From Fimbriimonas planktonicus (GTDB lineage Bacteria; Armatimonadota; Fimbriimonadia; Fimbriimonadales; Fimbriimonadaceae), in assembly GCA_965234685.1 (NCBI GenBank), contig OZ248539.1:2852001-2916000 (forward strand): a stretch of 64,000 bases of DNA. Reading direction: 5' to 3'. The notes below the pieces were generated by a model. That model had not been told where the DNA came from. It saw only the letters and a program-made list of their open reading frames with translations, and searched no databases. Below are positions 1 through 8,268 of the stretch, piece after piece. The first letter of the stretch is position 1, and each line of letters starts with the position of its first letter. Position numbers and translations under genes: made by a program.

Positions 1-278
1 CCTGCCACGCCCTCGAGATCGACGACAACGGCCTAGACCAAATCGACCGCCAACTTCTGCGCATGATGATCGAACGCTACCGAGGCGGCCCCGTCGGCCT
101 AGACACCCTCGCCGCCAGCACCGGCGAAGACGCCACGACCATCGAAGACGTCTACGAGCCCTACCTCCTCCAGATGGGCTACATCCAACGCACCCCCCGC
201 GGCCGAACCGTCACCGACGCGGCTTATAAGCTCCTCGGCCTGGCGAAGCCAAGCGATCCGCCGTTGTTGGAACCATGA
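1..278 (+). CDS. ruvB: Holliday junction branch migration helicase RuvB, C-terminal part
   Basis: The reading frame is open from base 3 and ends in TGA at 276-278, so only the last ~91 residues are present. They match the RuvB C-terminal winged-helix domain: an L-D-x-x-D-R-x-L-L start, then YRGGPVGLDTLA, EDVYEPYLLQ, GYIQRTPRGR and a final YKLLG. In the family this domain binds DNA, while the missing N-terminal AAA+ part drives branch migration with RuvA and RuvC. Codons are strongly C-ending, like the housekeeping genes here. A strong hairpin follows 53 bases downstream, consistent with the end of a transcript. Confidence 0.93.
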   Translation, partial: CHALEIDDNGLDQIDRQLLRMMIERYRGGPVGLDTLAASTGEDATTIEDVYEPYLLQMGYIQRTPRGRTVTDAAYKLLGLAKPSDPPLLEP

Positions 279-331
279 ACGGTTCGCCCACCGTCAGGAT
301 GGGCCAAAACTACGAAGAAACGATCATCACG

Positions 332-352
332 CGCCCAGACTTGATCTGGGCG
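332..352 (+). terminator. Hairpin after ruvB
   Basis: A perfect 8-bp stem CGCCCAGA / TCTGGGCG encloses a 5-base loop and is followed by TAATCTCTT. It lies between ruvB and an unrelated downstream gene. It looks like an intrinsic terminator with only a weak T-run. Confidence 0.6.
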
Positions 353-404
353 TAATCTCTTCCAATACGACTGGAAGGTTCCATGCTGTGGGTACGGTAC
401 TAGA

Positions 405-929
405 ATGGCGTCTCATCGGGAGTTGCGACCATTTGGCTTGGAATCGTTCTCCTTCTGGTTCGCGAAGCGACTCCTTGGCCGCCATCCTGAGTGGCTCGCC
501 TACGTCGAACCCGTGGAGTTGGAGGAGGACGGTATGCCTGTCCGTACGCTGGGAATAAACCTTCCATCCCAGAATGAGCAGATTCCTGAGCCCTTAACGA
601 TCGAGATAGCCCTGGATAGGATCGTCGTTGTCTCGTGGTTTCCGATGGGCAGTCAGTTACGGTGGCACCTCGACTGGGTCTGCTACTTGAAAGAAACGCC
701 ACAACCGACTGAGTGGGTTAGCGACCACGACGGAGTCGATAGCATCGCGGATTTTGTAGAGCAGTTCCTGGCAGAGGAGTTAGCCGCAATCTGGACCAGT
801 GACGGCCCGGACCAGGGCGGAACCTTTGGAATCGTCACTGCAGAAGATGTGAGGAGCGGTGTTTTCCGGAAAGGGAAAGAGTGCACGGTGATTCGATCTT
901 GGAAGGGATCCCTCGATCTGTCGCTTTAG
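405..929 (+). CDS. Hypothetical protein, 174 aa, no recognised family
   Basis: A 174-residue acidic soluble protein without signal peptide or membrane segment. It is rich in Trp (for example SWFPM, WHLDWV, EWVSDHD, AIWTSD). I recognise no domain; the composition resembles small alpha/beta immunity or SUKH-like proteins, but no motif supports that. Codon use is more mixed (more TTG, GTT, GGA) than in ruvB or priA, which may point to recent acquisition. The ATG at 405 is preceded by a -10-like TACGGT six bases upstream and no Shine-Dalgarno. It stands alone between a terminator and the convergent priA. Confidence 0.6.
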   Translation: MASHRELRPFGLESFSFWFAKRLLGRHPEWLAYVEPVELEEDGMPVRTLGINLPSQNEQIPEPLTIEIALDRIVVVSWFPMGSQLRWHLDWVCYLKETPQPTEWVSDHDGVDSIADFVEQFLAEELAAIWTSDGPDQGGTFGIVTAEDVRSGVFRKGKECTVIRSWKGSLDLSL

Positions 930-1024
930 CCGCTCCAAAAGTTGGAAGTGTAGAGTTCAGGAACTGCAAGATCGGATTCCCAATCCTCACGCCTCTTTTG
1001 GGATAAACCCGGGCCATGTTAAGT

Positions 1025-1037
1025 AGCTAAGTTAGCT
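1025..1037. terminator. Short palindrome at convergent gene ends
   Basis: AGCTAA-G-TTAGCT forms a 6-bp inverted repeat spanning the priA stop codon, within a larger TTAAG...CTTAA symmetry. It sits between the convergent ends of the 174-aa gene and priA and could be a weak two-way terminator. There is no T-run. Confidence 0.3.
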
Positions 1038-3422
1038 TAAGCTGACCGGATCCACGTCGATCACTACGCTCACTCCGCGCACCGAGACCGACTCCACCGC
1101 CGATTGAACCTCGGCCAGATCAGCAACAGCCGGAAGCTTCAGCAGCAAGTGCCGCCGCCAGCGGTTGTTTAGGCGCTCCAGTGGACAATCGGCGGGGCCC
1201 AAAACCGTCAATCCACTAGGCAATGCATCTCGAACCAGCCCCGACGCCTTGCCTACCGCCTCCCGATCTGGTCCGGTGACCAAGATATTCACCAGTCGCA
1301 AAAACGGTGGATAACCCACGCCTTGCCGCTCCAGAATCGCCTCTTCGAAGAACCCAACGTAGTCGTGCCCCTGAGCGTGAACCACCGCGGGATGCTCGGG
1401 GTTGAACGTCTGCACAAACACCCGACCAGGCAACGAACCCCGCCCCGCTCGGCCGGCGACTTGGCTAAGCAACTGAAAAGTCCGCTCCCCGCTCCGAAAG
1501 TCCGGCACGCTCAGCGAGATATCCGCCGCGACCACGCCCACCACGGTCACGTTCGGAAAGTCCAGCCCTTTCGCTACCATCTGCGTGCCCACCAAAATGT
1601 CCATGTCTTGAGCACGAAAAGCGGACAAAACCTCTTCCAGCGCACCTTTGCGGGACGCGATGTCGCGGTCGAGCCGGCCGATCCGCGCGGCGGGGAACAA
1701 CTCGCGCAGGCCTTCTTGCACCTTCTCCGTCCCGAGTCCGAATGGGTTCAGCCGCGTGCTCGTGCACTTGGGGCACTCTGATGGCACCACCACGGAATGT
1801 CCGCACTGGTGGCATCGCAGCTTCCGCTCGCCCCGGTGATAGCTCAGGGCCACGCTGCACTGCGGGCAAGCGGTGCGATATCCGCAATCGCGGCACATCA
1901 AAAATGGCGCATACGCCCGCCGGTTCAAGAACAAGATCGCCTGCTCTCCCCGGGCCAAAGCGTCGGAAATGGCAGTGGCCAACTCCGGCACCAGCAGCGC
2001 GGGCTTGCCGTTTCGGTACCCCTGTGTCAGGTCGCAAATCTCGACCGTTGGCATCTGCGCGCTAGCCGCCCGCGAGGGAAGCGAAATCAAGGTCACCCCG
2101 CCCTTCTCGGCTTCGTAAAACGTCTCCAAACTCGGCGTCGCCGAACCCAAAACGATCGGACACCCGTGCAGCCGCGCCAATTCTCGCGCCACCGTTCGGG
2201 CGTGGTAGCGCGGAGATTGCTCCTGCTTATAGGCCGACTCGTGCTCCTCGTCCATCACGATCAGTCCGAGGTTCGGCAGCGGCGCAAAGATCGCCGAGCG
2301 CGGCCCAAGCACAACGCTCGCCTCCCCGTTCGCAATCCGCAACCAAGTTCGCAAGCGTTCAAGTTGTGTAAGTTCGGAGTGCAAAACTGCAACTCCTCGC
2401 CCAAATCGCGACCGCATTTGCGAGATCGCCTGCGTTGCCAGCGCAATCTCGGGCACAAGGTAAAGCACCTGCCGACCCATCGCCAGCGCCTGCGCCGCCG
2501 CCCGCAGATACACCTCCGTCTTCCCACTCCCGGTGACACCAAAGAGCAAAAACGCCGTGCTTTCCCGGTCAGAAATCGCGGATGAAATCGCATCGACCGC
2601 CAGTTGCTGGGCCGGATTCGGGGTCGGCGGAACCGAGAGTTTCACCTCGTCCGTGCTCACCCATTCCAGCAGCCCCTCCTGCGCCAGCGCGCGCACCGTG
2701 GTCTCCGTCACCCCCGCCAGCGCGCGGACTTCCAGCGGAGAGAGCGGCGGCCCACCCGCGGCCTGAAGCCGCATGAGCGTCAGCGCCTGCGCCGGCTTCC
2801 GCTTCCCCTCACTCCGCAAAAACGCCTCAATCGCCGCCTCGTCGCTGGTCAGCCGTACCAGCTTCTCCTTCTGCCGCCGCTCCAAAAACGGGGCCAGCCG
2901 CTGCACAAAGTTCACTTGCCCACCGGCGCGCAAAGCCTTAAAGGCGCGCTGGATTCCTTCGGGCAAGGCACCTACCTCCGCCTCCGAAAGCTCGCCTCCC
3001 GCCTCCTGCAAGGTCCGCAAAACCTCTTGCTGAACCACCGAAAGCTTCTCGCCCGCCGGAGCCCCCAAGCTCCAAGCCCCCTCCAGCCGCTCCCGCACCC
3101 CCGGCGGAACGCAAACGCTCAGCGCCACCGGCAGCGAACAAAGATAAGTTTCGGCGACAAACTTAGCGAGATCAAGCAGCACCTCGGGAATCCGAATCCC
3201 ATTGACGACTTCCAGAATCGACTTAAGCTCGTCAAACCGAAACCCAAGCCCGTCCTCCGTGGCCTCATAACGCCGCACCACAAACCCCAGCGCCTGCCGC
3301 TTCCCAATCGGCACCAAAACCGCATCGCCCAGCGCCGCATCGCCGTTATCGGCATAAGTCCAAAGCGCCCGCCGCCCCGCCGACTTCGGATCCAGGGCGA
3401 CATCCAAAACCGCCCGTGTCAT
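1032..3422 (-). CDS. priA: Primosomal replication restart helicase PriA
   Basis: A 796-residue SF2 helicase that reloads the replisome at repaired forks. Visible are the N-terminal DNA-binding region, Walker A GVTGSGKT (295-302), the DEEH box, the SATPS motif and the PriA-specific zinc region at about 505-550 with CxxC pairs (CRDC, CPQC, CHQC, CPKC). C-terminal motifs VGTQMVAKGLDFPNV and QVAGRAGR are intact. Length is typical. The ATG at 3422 is divergent from riboflavin synthase across 102 bases. A CATAAT hexamer six bases before the ATG suggests a leaderless transcript. Confidence 0.96.
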   Translation of the reverse strand: MTRAVLDVALDPKSAGRRALWTYADNGDAALGDAVLVPIGKRQALGFVVRRYEATEDGLGFRFDELKSILEVVNGIRIPEVLLDLAKFVAETYLCSLPVALSVCVPPGVRERLEGAWSLGAPAGEKLSVVQQEVLRTLQEAGGELSEAEVGALPEGIQRAFKALRAGGQVNFVQRLAPFLERRQKEKLVRLTSDEAAIEAFLRSEGKRKPAQALTLMRLQAAGGPPLSPLEVRALAGVTETTVRALAQEGLLEWVSTDEVKLSVPPTPNPAQQLAVDAISSAISDRESTAFLLFGVTGSGKTEVYLRAAAQALAMGRQVLYLVPEIALATQAISQMRSRFGRGVAVLHSELTQLERLRTWLRIANGEASVVLGPRSAIFAPLPNLGLIVMDEEHESAYKQEQSPRYHARTVARELARLHGCPIVLGSATPSLETFYEAEKGGVTLISLPSRAASAQMPTVEICDLTQGYRNGKPALLVPELATAISDALARGEQAILFLNRRAYAPFLMCRDCGYRTACPQCSVALSYHRGERKLRCHQCGHSVVVPSECPKCTSTRLNPFGLGTEKVQEGLRELFPAARIGRLDRDIASRKGALEEVLSAFRAQDMDILVGTQMVAKGLDFPNVTVVGVVAADISLSVPDFRSGERTFQLLSQVAGRAGRGSLPGRVFVQTFNPEHPAVVHAQGHDYVGFFEEAILERQGVGYPPFLRLVNILVTGPDREAVGKASGLVRDALPSGLTVLGPADCPLERLNNRWRRHLLLKLPAVADLAEVQSAVESVSVRGVSVVIDVDPVSLS

Positions 3423-3428
3423 GGCTTT

Positions 3429-3434
3429 ATTATG
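3429..3434 (-). promoter_or_regulatory. Putative -10 box of priA (leaderless)
   Basis: On the minus strand CATAAT is followed by six bases (AAAGCC) and the priA ATG. A -10 hexamer this close would start transcription at or just before the start codon. No clear -35 was seen. Confidence 0.45.
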
Positions 3435-3513
3435 GGATGGTCTTCTCTGCCCGGATCAGATTGCGTGGAAGAGCCTGAACGGTTGGAGAGATTCTTCTGC
3501 ACCGATGCAAGCC

Positions 3514-3519
3514 CATAAT
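3514..3519 (+). promoter_or_regulatory. Putative -10 box of riboflavin synthase (leaderless)
   Basis: CATAAT followed by AAACC and then the GTG start at 3525. The spacing is the same as at folD and mutS. The GTG start is firm because the protein begins with the invariant MFTGLVQ. Confidence 0.5.
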
Positions 3520-3524
3520 AAACC

Positions 3525-4115
3525 GTGTTCACCGGACTCGTTCAGGGCGTAGGGACCGTCGCGACGCGCGACGAGAGTCACCTCGAAATCGCCTTCCCGC
3601 CCAACCTCTGGGACGACGCTCTCTCCCTAGGCGAAAGCGTCGCGATCAACGGAGCGTGCCTCACCGTCACCCACTTCACCGAGAGCCAGATGAGCTTCGA
3701 CGTCAGCCAAGAGACGTGGAATCGAACCTCCCTCGGCCAACTCAAGCCCGACTCCACCGTAAACCTCGAACGCGCAATGCGCGCGACGGATCGGTTCGGT
3801 GGGCACATCGTCCAGGGCCACGTGGACGGCGTCGGAAAAGTCCTCACGACAACCGACAGCGGCGAGTTCACGGTGATCCGATTCGAAATCCCCGCCGAAG
3901 GCACCCCGTTCCTCATCGACAAAGGGTCCATCACCATTGACGGCGTGTCCCTCACCGTAGTCCAGCCGACCGGAACTGAGTTCGACGTCTGGGTCATCCC
4001 GCATACGCTCGCGAACACCAATCTCAACAGCCGAAAACCCGGCGATGAAGTGAATCTCGAATACGACGTGATCGCAAAGTACGTCCAGCGACTCGTTAAG
4101 CCGGTTATCGCGTAG
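3525..4115 (+). CDS. ribE: Riboflavin synthase, alpha chain
   Basis: A 196-residue protein that dismutates two 6,7-dimethyl-8-ribityllumazine molecules into riboflavin. It starts with the family signature MFTGLVQGVG and shows the internal duplication of two lumazine-binding barrels: NGACLTV with GGHIVQGHVDG in the first, and IDGVSLTVV with IPHTLANT in the second. Start is GTG, fixed by the conserved N-terminus. The lumazine synthase partner ribH lies 5.6 kb away, so the riboflavin genes are dispersed. A short-chain dehydrogenase follows after 8 bases, probably in the same transcript. The symbol ribE is used here; some systems call it ribC. Confidence 0.95.
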   Translation: MFTGLVQGVGTVATRDESHLEIAFPPNLWDDALSLGESVAINGACLTVTHFTESQMSFDVSQETWNRTSLGQLKPDSTVNLERAMRATDRFGGHIVQGHVDGVGKVLTTTDSGEFTVIRFEIPAEGTPFLIDKGSITIDGVSLTVVQPTGTEFDVWVIPHTLANTNLNSRKPGDEVNLEYDVIAKYVQRLVKPVIA

Positions 4116-4123
4116 AACCCACC

Positions 4124-4834
4124 ATGAACCCATCCACCGTCGCCCTCGTCACCGGCGCAAACAAAGGCATCGGCTTCGAAATCGTTCGTCAGCTCGGCGA
4201 GCAAAACATCGAGGTTCTCCTGGGAGCCCGCGACCCCGAGCGCGGAAACGCTGCCGCCCTCACCCTCCGCAACGAAGGGCTCAACGTCGACTTCTTCCAC
4301 CTCGATCTGGAAGACCCCGCGACGATCAACAGCGCCGCCGAGCGCATTCAATCCGCTTACGGCCGCCTGGACATCCTCGTGAACAACGCCGGCATCCTCA
4401 ACGACCGCGGCCTCATGCCCAGCGAACTCACCGAAGCCGCCCTCCGCCAGAACTTTGAGATCAACTTCTTCGGACCTTGGTTGCTCACTTCGGCACTCTT
4501 ACCATTACTGAAACAGGCCGAGCACCCCCGCATCGTCAACCAATCCAGCATCCTCGGCAGCCTCACTTCGATCGGAAAGATGGACGGCTGGATTACCCCC
4601 GGCTACACCGCCGCGAAGACTGCGCTCAACGCCATGACCGTCCTTTTTGCGAAAGAACTCAAGCACGGCAAGGTCAACTCCGCCCACCCCGGTTACGTGG
4701 AAACCGACATGACCGGACCCGACGCCCCGCTAACCCCCGCCCAAGGCGCCGCCACCGCCGTCTGGCTGGCAACCCTCGAAGCAGATGGACCCACCGGCGG
4801 ATTCTTTAATGAGAAAAAACCGCTTGCATGGTGA
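4124..4834 (+). CDS. Short-chain dehydrogenase/reductase
   Basis: A 236-residue classical SDR. The NAD(P) motif TGANKGIG is at residues 10-17, followed by NNAG, and the catalytic residues are the Ser of NQSSILG and Tyr-Lys in YTAAK. The TGANKGIGFEIVRQL start is typical of carbonyl-reductase-like SDRs in bacteria and plants. The GARD-E-R segment after the second strand suggests NADP preference. The substrate is unknown. It begins 8 bases after riboflavin synthase and precedes a lysozyme gene that has its own promoter. Confidence 0.88.
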   Translation: MNPSTVALVTGANKGIGFEIVRQLGEQNIEVLLGARDPERGNAAALTLRNEGLNVDFFHLDLEDPATINSAAERIQSAYGRLDILVNNAGILNDRGLMPSELTEAALRQNFEINFFGPWLLTSALLPLLKQAEHPRIVNQSSILGSLTSIGKMDGWITPGYTAAKTALNAMTVLFAKELKHGKVNSAHPGYVETDMTGPDAPLTPAQGAATAVWLATLEADGPTGGFFNEKKPLAW

Positions 4835-4853
4835 TGTGAAGCCAGCATAGACT
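4824..4853 (+). promoter_or_regulatory. Putative promoter of the GH108 gene
   Basis: TTGCAT (4824-4829), an 18-base spacer and TAGACT (4848-4853), with the ATG only six bases beyond. The -35 lies in the 3' end of the upstream SDR gene. Both boxes are plausible sigma-70-type elements, and the geometry predicts a leaderless mRNA. Confidence 0.45.
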
Positions 4854-4859
4854 GGCAAC

Positions 4860-5351
4860 ATGGCGGCACAAAGCTATCCAAACGCGATAAAGTTCGTTCT
4901 GCAGTGGGAAGGGGGTTACGTCAACGACCCCGACGATAAGGGTGGTGCCACCAACAAAGGCATCACGCAGAAAACCTACGATGCCTACCGAAAGAAGGTC
5001 AAGAAGCCGCTGCAACCGGTCAAGCAAATCGCCGATGCCGAAGTCCAGGCGATCTATAAGTCAGGTTACTGGGACACCATCAGCGGCGATGCCCAACCCG
5101 CACCGCTTGACCTCGTGCTATTTGACGCCGCCGTTAATCACGGACCCGGCAAAGCCAAACAGTTCCTCGCAAAAGCGAAAACGACCATGGACGATGACGC
5201 AACAAACGACGGCATCGAACTCGCCCGCCGAGTCGTCGACCTCCGGGTCAACTTCTACTACACCATCGTAAAGAACAACCCGTCCCAGAAGAAATTCCTG
5301 AACGGGTGGCTCAATCGAATGCGCGCGCTGAAGAAGGAAATCGGCTACTAA
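4860..5351 (+). CDS. GH108 N-acetylmuramidase (endolysin-like)
   Basis: A 163-residue protein of glycosyl hydrolase family 108 (ZliS/secretion-activator type), which cleaves peptidoglycan glycan strands. The signature EGGYVNDPDDKGGATNKGIT spans residues 18-37, with the presumed catalytic Glu at its start. The C-terminal peptidoglycan-binding half contains DAAVNHG and NGWLNR. There is no signal peptide, as in phage endolysins, and no phage gene nearby, so export would need a holin or lysis. It may be a domesticated phage enzyme. It converges with folE2, leaving only 3 bases between stop codons. Confidence 0.9.
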   Translation: MAAQSYPNAIKFVLQWEGGYVNDPDDKGGATNKGITQKTYDAYRKKVKKPLQPVKQIADAEVQAIYKSGYWDTISGDAQPAPLDLVLFDAAVNHGPGKAKQFLAKAKTTMDDDATNDGIELARRVVDLRVNFYYTIVKNNPSQKKFLNGWLNRMRALKKEIGY

Positions 5352-5354
5352 CCG

Positions 5355-6179
5355 CTACTTCGATCGCGCCAAGTAGGCGTAGGCGTTGTGGTCGTGAATC
5401 GATTCATGGTTCTCGACCTCAATTTCGTAGCTCGAAATGAGGGCGTTGGCGTCAAAAGCCAGCGCCACTTCTCGAACCATGTCCTCCACAAATCGCGGAT
5501 TCAGATACGCCTGCTCCGTTACAAACTTTTCGTCCGGTCGCTTGAGTACCGGATACAACTGCGCCGAACCAGATGCCTCGATCAGGTCGATGACATCCTC
5601 CAGCCAAAGCATGCCGTTCGGCTTAACGCGAACCTTCACGTATCCGCGCTGATTGTGCGCGCCATACGCGCTGATCTCTTTGCTACATGGGCAAAGCGTC
5701 GTCACCGGAACCGTCAGCTCAAGAATGAACTCATTCTTCGATCCGCCGGAAGCGATGAAAGCGCACTCGTAGCCCATCATGCCGACCTTTCCGGTGACCG
5801 GCGCGGCCTTCTCTCGGAAGAAAGTAAAGCCGACTTCGAGGTGAGAAGTCTCCGCGTTCAGCCGCTCGCGCAGCTTGGCCAAAATGTCCGGAATCGTCTC
5901 CGAGCTGATGTCCTGGCTGTATTCGCCCAGTACCTCTAGGAATCGGCTCATGTGTGTGCCCTTGTATTCCTTGGGAAGGTCAACGGTCAGGGTAAAAACG
6001 CCAACCGTGCGCTGAAGCCCGTTGTCGCGCTCTCGCACGTGAATCGGGAACTTGACCTTCTTGACCCCCACTTTGTCGATGGGAATGTTTCGTTCGTCTT
6101 GAGAATTTTGGATGTCGACCATTGGAATAACGGCGGAGTTTTCTTCCGCCTGGGCGCTCGGTACTGTTCGCAGAGCCAT
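5355..6179 (-). CDS. folE2: GTP cyclohydrolase FolE2
   Basis: A 274-residue type IB GTP cyclohydrolase that makes 7,8-dihydroneopterin triphosphate for folate or queuosine. Family hallmarks are DIQNSQDERNIPIDKVGV near the start, the CPCSKEIS metal/active-site segment, HNQRGYV, and the C-terminal VENHESIHDHNAYA. The chosen ATG at 6179 gives MALRTVPSAQ; a shorter start at 6122 (MVDIQNSQ) is also possible because conservation begins there. FolE2 is the zinc-independent isoform, in some bacteria used under zinc shortage; no Zur-like site was recognised upstream. Confidence 0.94.
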   Translation of the reverse strand: MALRTVPSAQAEENSAVIPMVDIQNSQDERNIPIDKVGVKKVKFPIHVRERDNGLQRTVGVFTLTVDLPKEYKGTHMSRFLEVLGEYSQDISSETIPDILAKLRERLNAETSHLEVGFTFFREKAAPVTGKVGMMGYECAFIASGGSKNEFILELTVPVTTLCPCSKEISAYGAHNQRGYVKVRVKPNGMLWLEDVIDLIEASGSAQLYPVLKRPDEKFVTEQAYLNPRFVEDMVREVALAFDANALISSYEIEVENHESIHDHNAYAYLARSK

Positions 6180-6250
6180 GCTAGGCAGTCCTACGCCTAA
6201 AGTATTGTTGGGGGTAGCAAAGACGGTTCTAGCCCTAATTTTGGACCCAG

Positions 6251-7471
6251 TTAATTTGATAGCGCATCTAGCCCAATAAACGACGCCTCCAGCATCTCGG
6301 CTAGGTGCAACACCACCGGCTTTCGGGCCGATTCGTAGCAACCCTGAGCAATCCAAGCGTGGCAGCCGGGGTTGCCGAGGACCACAATCTCTGCTTCCGT
6401 TTCCTCAATGTGCCGCATCTTTCGGTCCAAAAGTTGGCGCGCTAGCTTCGGCTGCGTCACATTATAAATCCCCGCGCTGCCGCAACAGGTGTCCGCCTCG
6501 GCCAACGGAACTAGATCCAGCCCGGGCACCGCCGCGAGCAGCTTGCGTGGTGCTTCCCAAATCTTCTGTCCATGCGCTAAGTGACATGCATCGTGGTACG
6601 TCGTGCGGTTGGTGAGTCCTGGTGAATCCATCAGCTTCTTCGCCAAACCCTCCGCCAAAAAGAACTCGCTCACGTCGCGGACCCGTTTGGCAAAGCTCAC
6701 ACCCTCCGGGCCGAGCAGTTCGCCGTACTCCTTCATCGTCGATCCGCATCCAGCGCTGTTCACAATCACCGGCAAATCGTCGGGCATCGCCTGAATCAGG
6801 TCCCGTGCGCGTTCGCGAGCTTCGTCCAATCCGCCGTTGTGGGCATGCATCGCGCCGCAACATCCTGCCTTCACTTCCCGAACTTGGTAGCCCACTCGTC
6901 GCAGCAGCCTCCGGGTCGCCAAATGAACCCTTGGGAATAGCACCCGCATCGCGCAGCCTTCCAACAAATACACTTCACCCCGTACCGGCGGAACGTGCTT
7001 GGCTAGCAACGGCGCAACGTGCCAGTCGCTTGGCAACTGTGGCTTATCCACCTCTGCGTCCACGCCGCTTACGAACCGGCTCACAAAGTTTGGAATCCGA
7101 TGGCCCGGAAGGAAAGTAGACAGCTTGGCTTGCAGCCGCATCAGGCCTGGGTCGGTCGCCACCTTCAAGAGCGCCTGACGCGGTCGGTTAGGGCGTTGCC
7201 CTTCGATCGCGTCGCGGGCAAGTTCCAGGATGTTCCCGTACTCAACCCCACTTGGACACGCCGTTTCGCAAGCGCGGCACCCGAGGCAACGGTCCAAGTG
7301 CGGCTTCACATCGTCCTGCCAGTTCAGCTTCCCGTCAAGCGCGCTTCTCACCAAATAGATTCGGCCCCGCGGAGATTCAAGTTCGCTCGCCGTTTCGGTA
7401 AACGTCGGACACGCTTCGAGGCAAAATCCGCAGCGAATGCACTGCGATGTCAGCGCGGATAGTTCTTTCAT
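6251..7471 (-). CDS. glcF: Glycolate oxidase iron-sulfur subunit GlcF
   Basis: A 406-residue protein with two 4Fe-4S ferredoxin motifs (CIRCGFCLEACPT near residue 11 and CLGCRACETACPSG near residue 63) and the cysteine-rich CCG repeats (GCCGAMHAH, DTCCGSAG) of the GlcF/heterodisulfide-reductase family. It passes electrons from glycolate oxidation to the quinone pool. Its start overlaps the stop of glcE by 4 bases, making it the last gene of a glcD-glcE-glcF operon. Length matches the family. Confidence 0.93.
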   Translation of the reverse strand: MKELSALTSQCIRCGFCLEACPTFTETASELESPRGRIYLVRSALDGKLNWQDDVKPHLDRCLGCRACETACPSGVEYGNILELARDAIEGQRPNRPRQALLKVATDPGLMRLQAKLSTFLPGHRIPNFVSRFVSGVDAEVDKPQLPSDWHVAPLLAKHVPPVRGEVYLLEGCAMRVLFPRVHLATRRLLRRVGYQVREVKAGCCGAMHAHNGGLDEARERARDLIQAMPDDLPVIVNSAGCGSTMKEYGELLGPEGVSFAKRVRDVSEFFLAEGLAKKLMDSPGLTNRTTYHDACHLAHGQKIWEAPRKLLAAVPGLDLVPLAEADTCCGSAGIYNVTQPKLARQLLDRKMRHIEETEAEIVVLGNPGCHAWIAQGCYESARKPVVLHLAEMLEASFIGLDALSN

Positions 7472-8268
7472 AGCTGCACTTCCCCCGGGTTGAGCTTTCC
7501 AGAAGGATCAAACTCCGCCTTCGCTCGTTGCCAATACTTTGCCTGAACTCGATCCGCGATGGCGTATCTTCCCGCCGTCAGCACCCAGCCCGACGAGGCT
7601 TCCGCCGGCTCGCCAACGCCGTAGATCACGCATGCCGCGTGGTCGGCCAGAACAACGGCATCTCCAAAAGCGGCTACGAGCGACGGGAATTCTGTCGGCA
7701 GAGTCCGCTGGATGAAGTCGACCTGAGCTGCCTGGATCGCAGAAACATCGGGCAATGCCTTCAGCGGGCAAGTGCGCAAAATCACTTCGGCGATGATCCC
7801 AAGGGTGCCCCTGGCTCCCACCAAGAGTCGCTGAACATCGTAACCCGCTACGTTCTTCACCGCCCGGCTACCGCAGTGCACAATCTCGCCACTTGGTTGA
7901 ACCACCGTAAGCCCGAGCACCCACTCCCGCCAACTCCCATGAGTGGCCATCCCAAGATGCGGCAAGTTCATGCCGATCGCAGTGACAAGGTCAAGGTTCT
8001 TCTCTTCCCCCGGCCCCGGCACCCAAGGCAAACCTTGACCGTGGGTTGCGAGTTCTGTTTGAATATCCTGAATCCCCGTACCCGCTCGTACCACAACCAC
8101 CTGATCCGCCGGATGGACCTCAATCAAGCCCCGATAAGATCGCAAATCCAGCTCGTCCGCTACTGGCAGAGGTGTGTTCCGAAATGGATGCGGCGACATG
8201 TGCCGAATCGCACGACTCTCCCGCACGGCGTTCTGCAAGAAGTCCAAGGAATCGACGCCCAACTTCAC
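7468..8268 (-). CDS. glcE: Glycolate oxidase FAD-binding subunit GlcE
   Basis: A short FAD-linked oxidase of 266 residues lacking the full C-terminal half, as is usual for GlcE. The PCMH-type FAD fold shows VRAGTGIQDIQ, GPGEEKNLDLVTAIGMN and the RAVKNVAGYDVQRLLVGARGT-type stretch. It ends in NPGEVQL. The GTG at 8268 forms a GTGA overlap with the glcD stop; a GTG one codon earlier (8271) is equivalent. The middle position between glcD and glcF supports the call. Confidence 0.88.
   Translation of the reverse strand: MKLGVDSLDFLQNAVRESRAIRHMSPHPFRNTPLPVADELDLRSYRGLIEVHPADQVVVVRAGTGIQDIQTELATHGQGLPWVPGPGEEKNLDLVTAIGMNLPHLGMATHGSWREWVLGLTVVQPSGEIVHCGSRAVKNVAGYDVQRLLVGARGTLGIIAEVILRTCPLKALPDVSAIQAAQVDFIQRTLPTEFPSLVAAFGDAVVLADHAACVIYGVGEPAEASSGWVLTAGRYAIADRVQAKYWQRAKAEFDPSGKLNPGEVQL

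Noticed and set aside
2604..3518. Long plus-strand frame opposite priA
   Set aside because: Antisense shadow of a GC-rich coding gene; Arg/Pro/Gln-rich with no domain.
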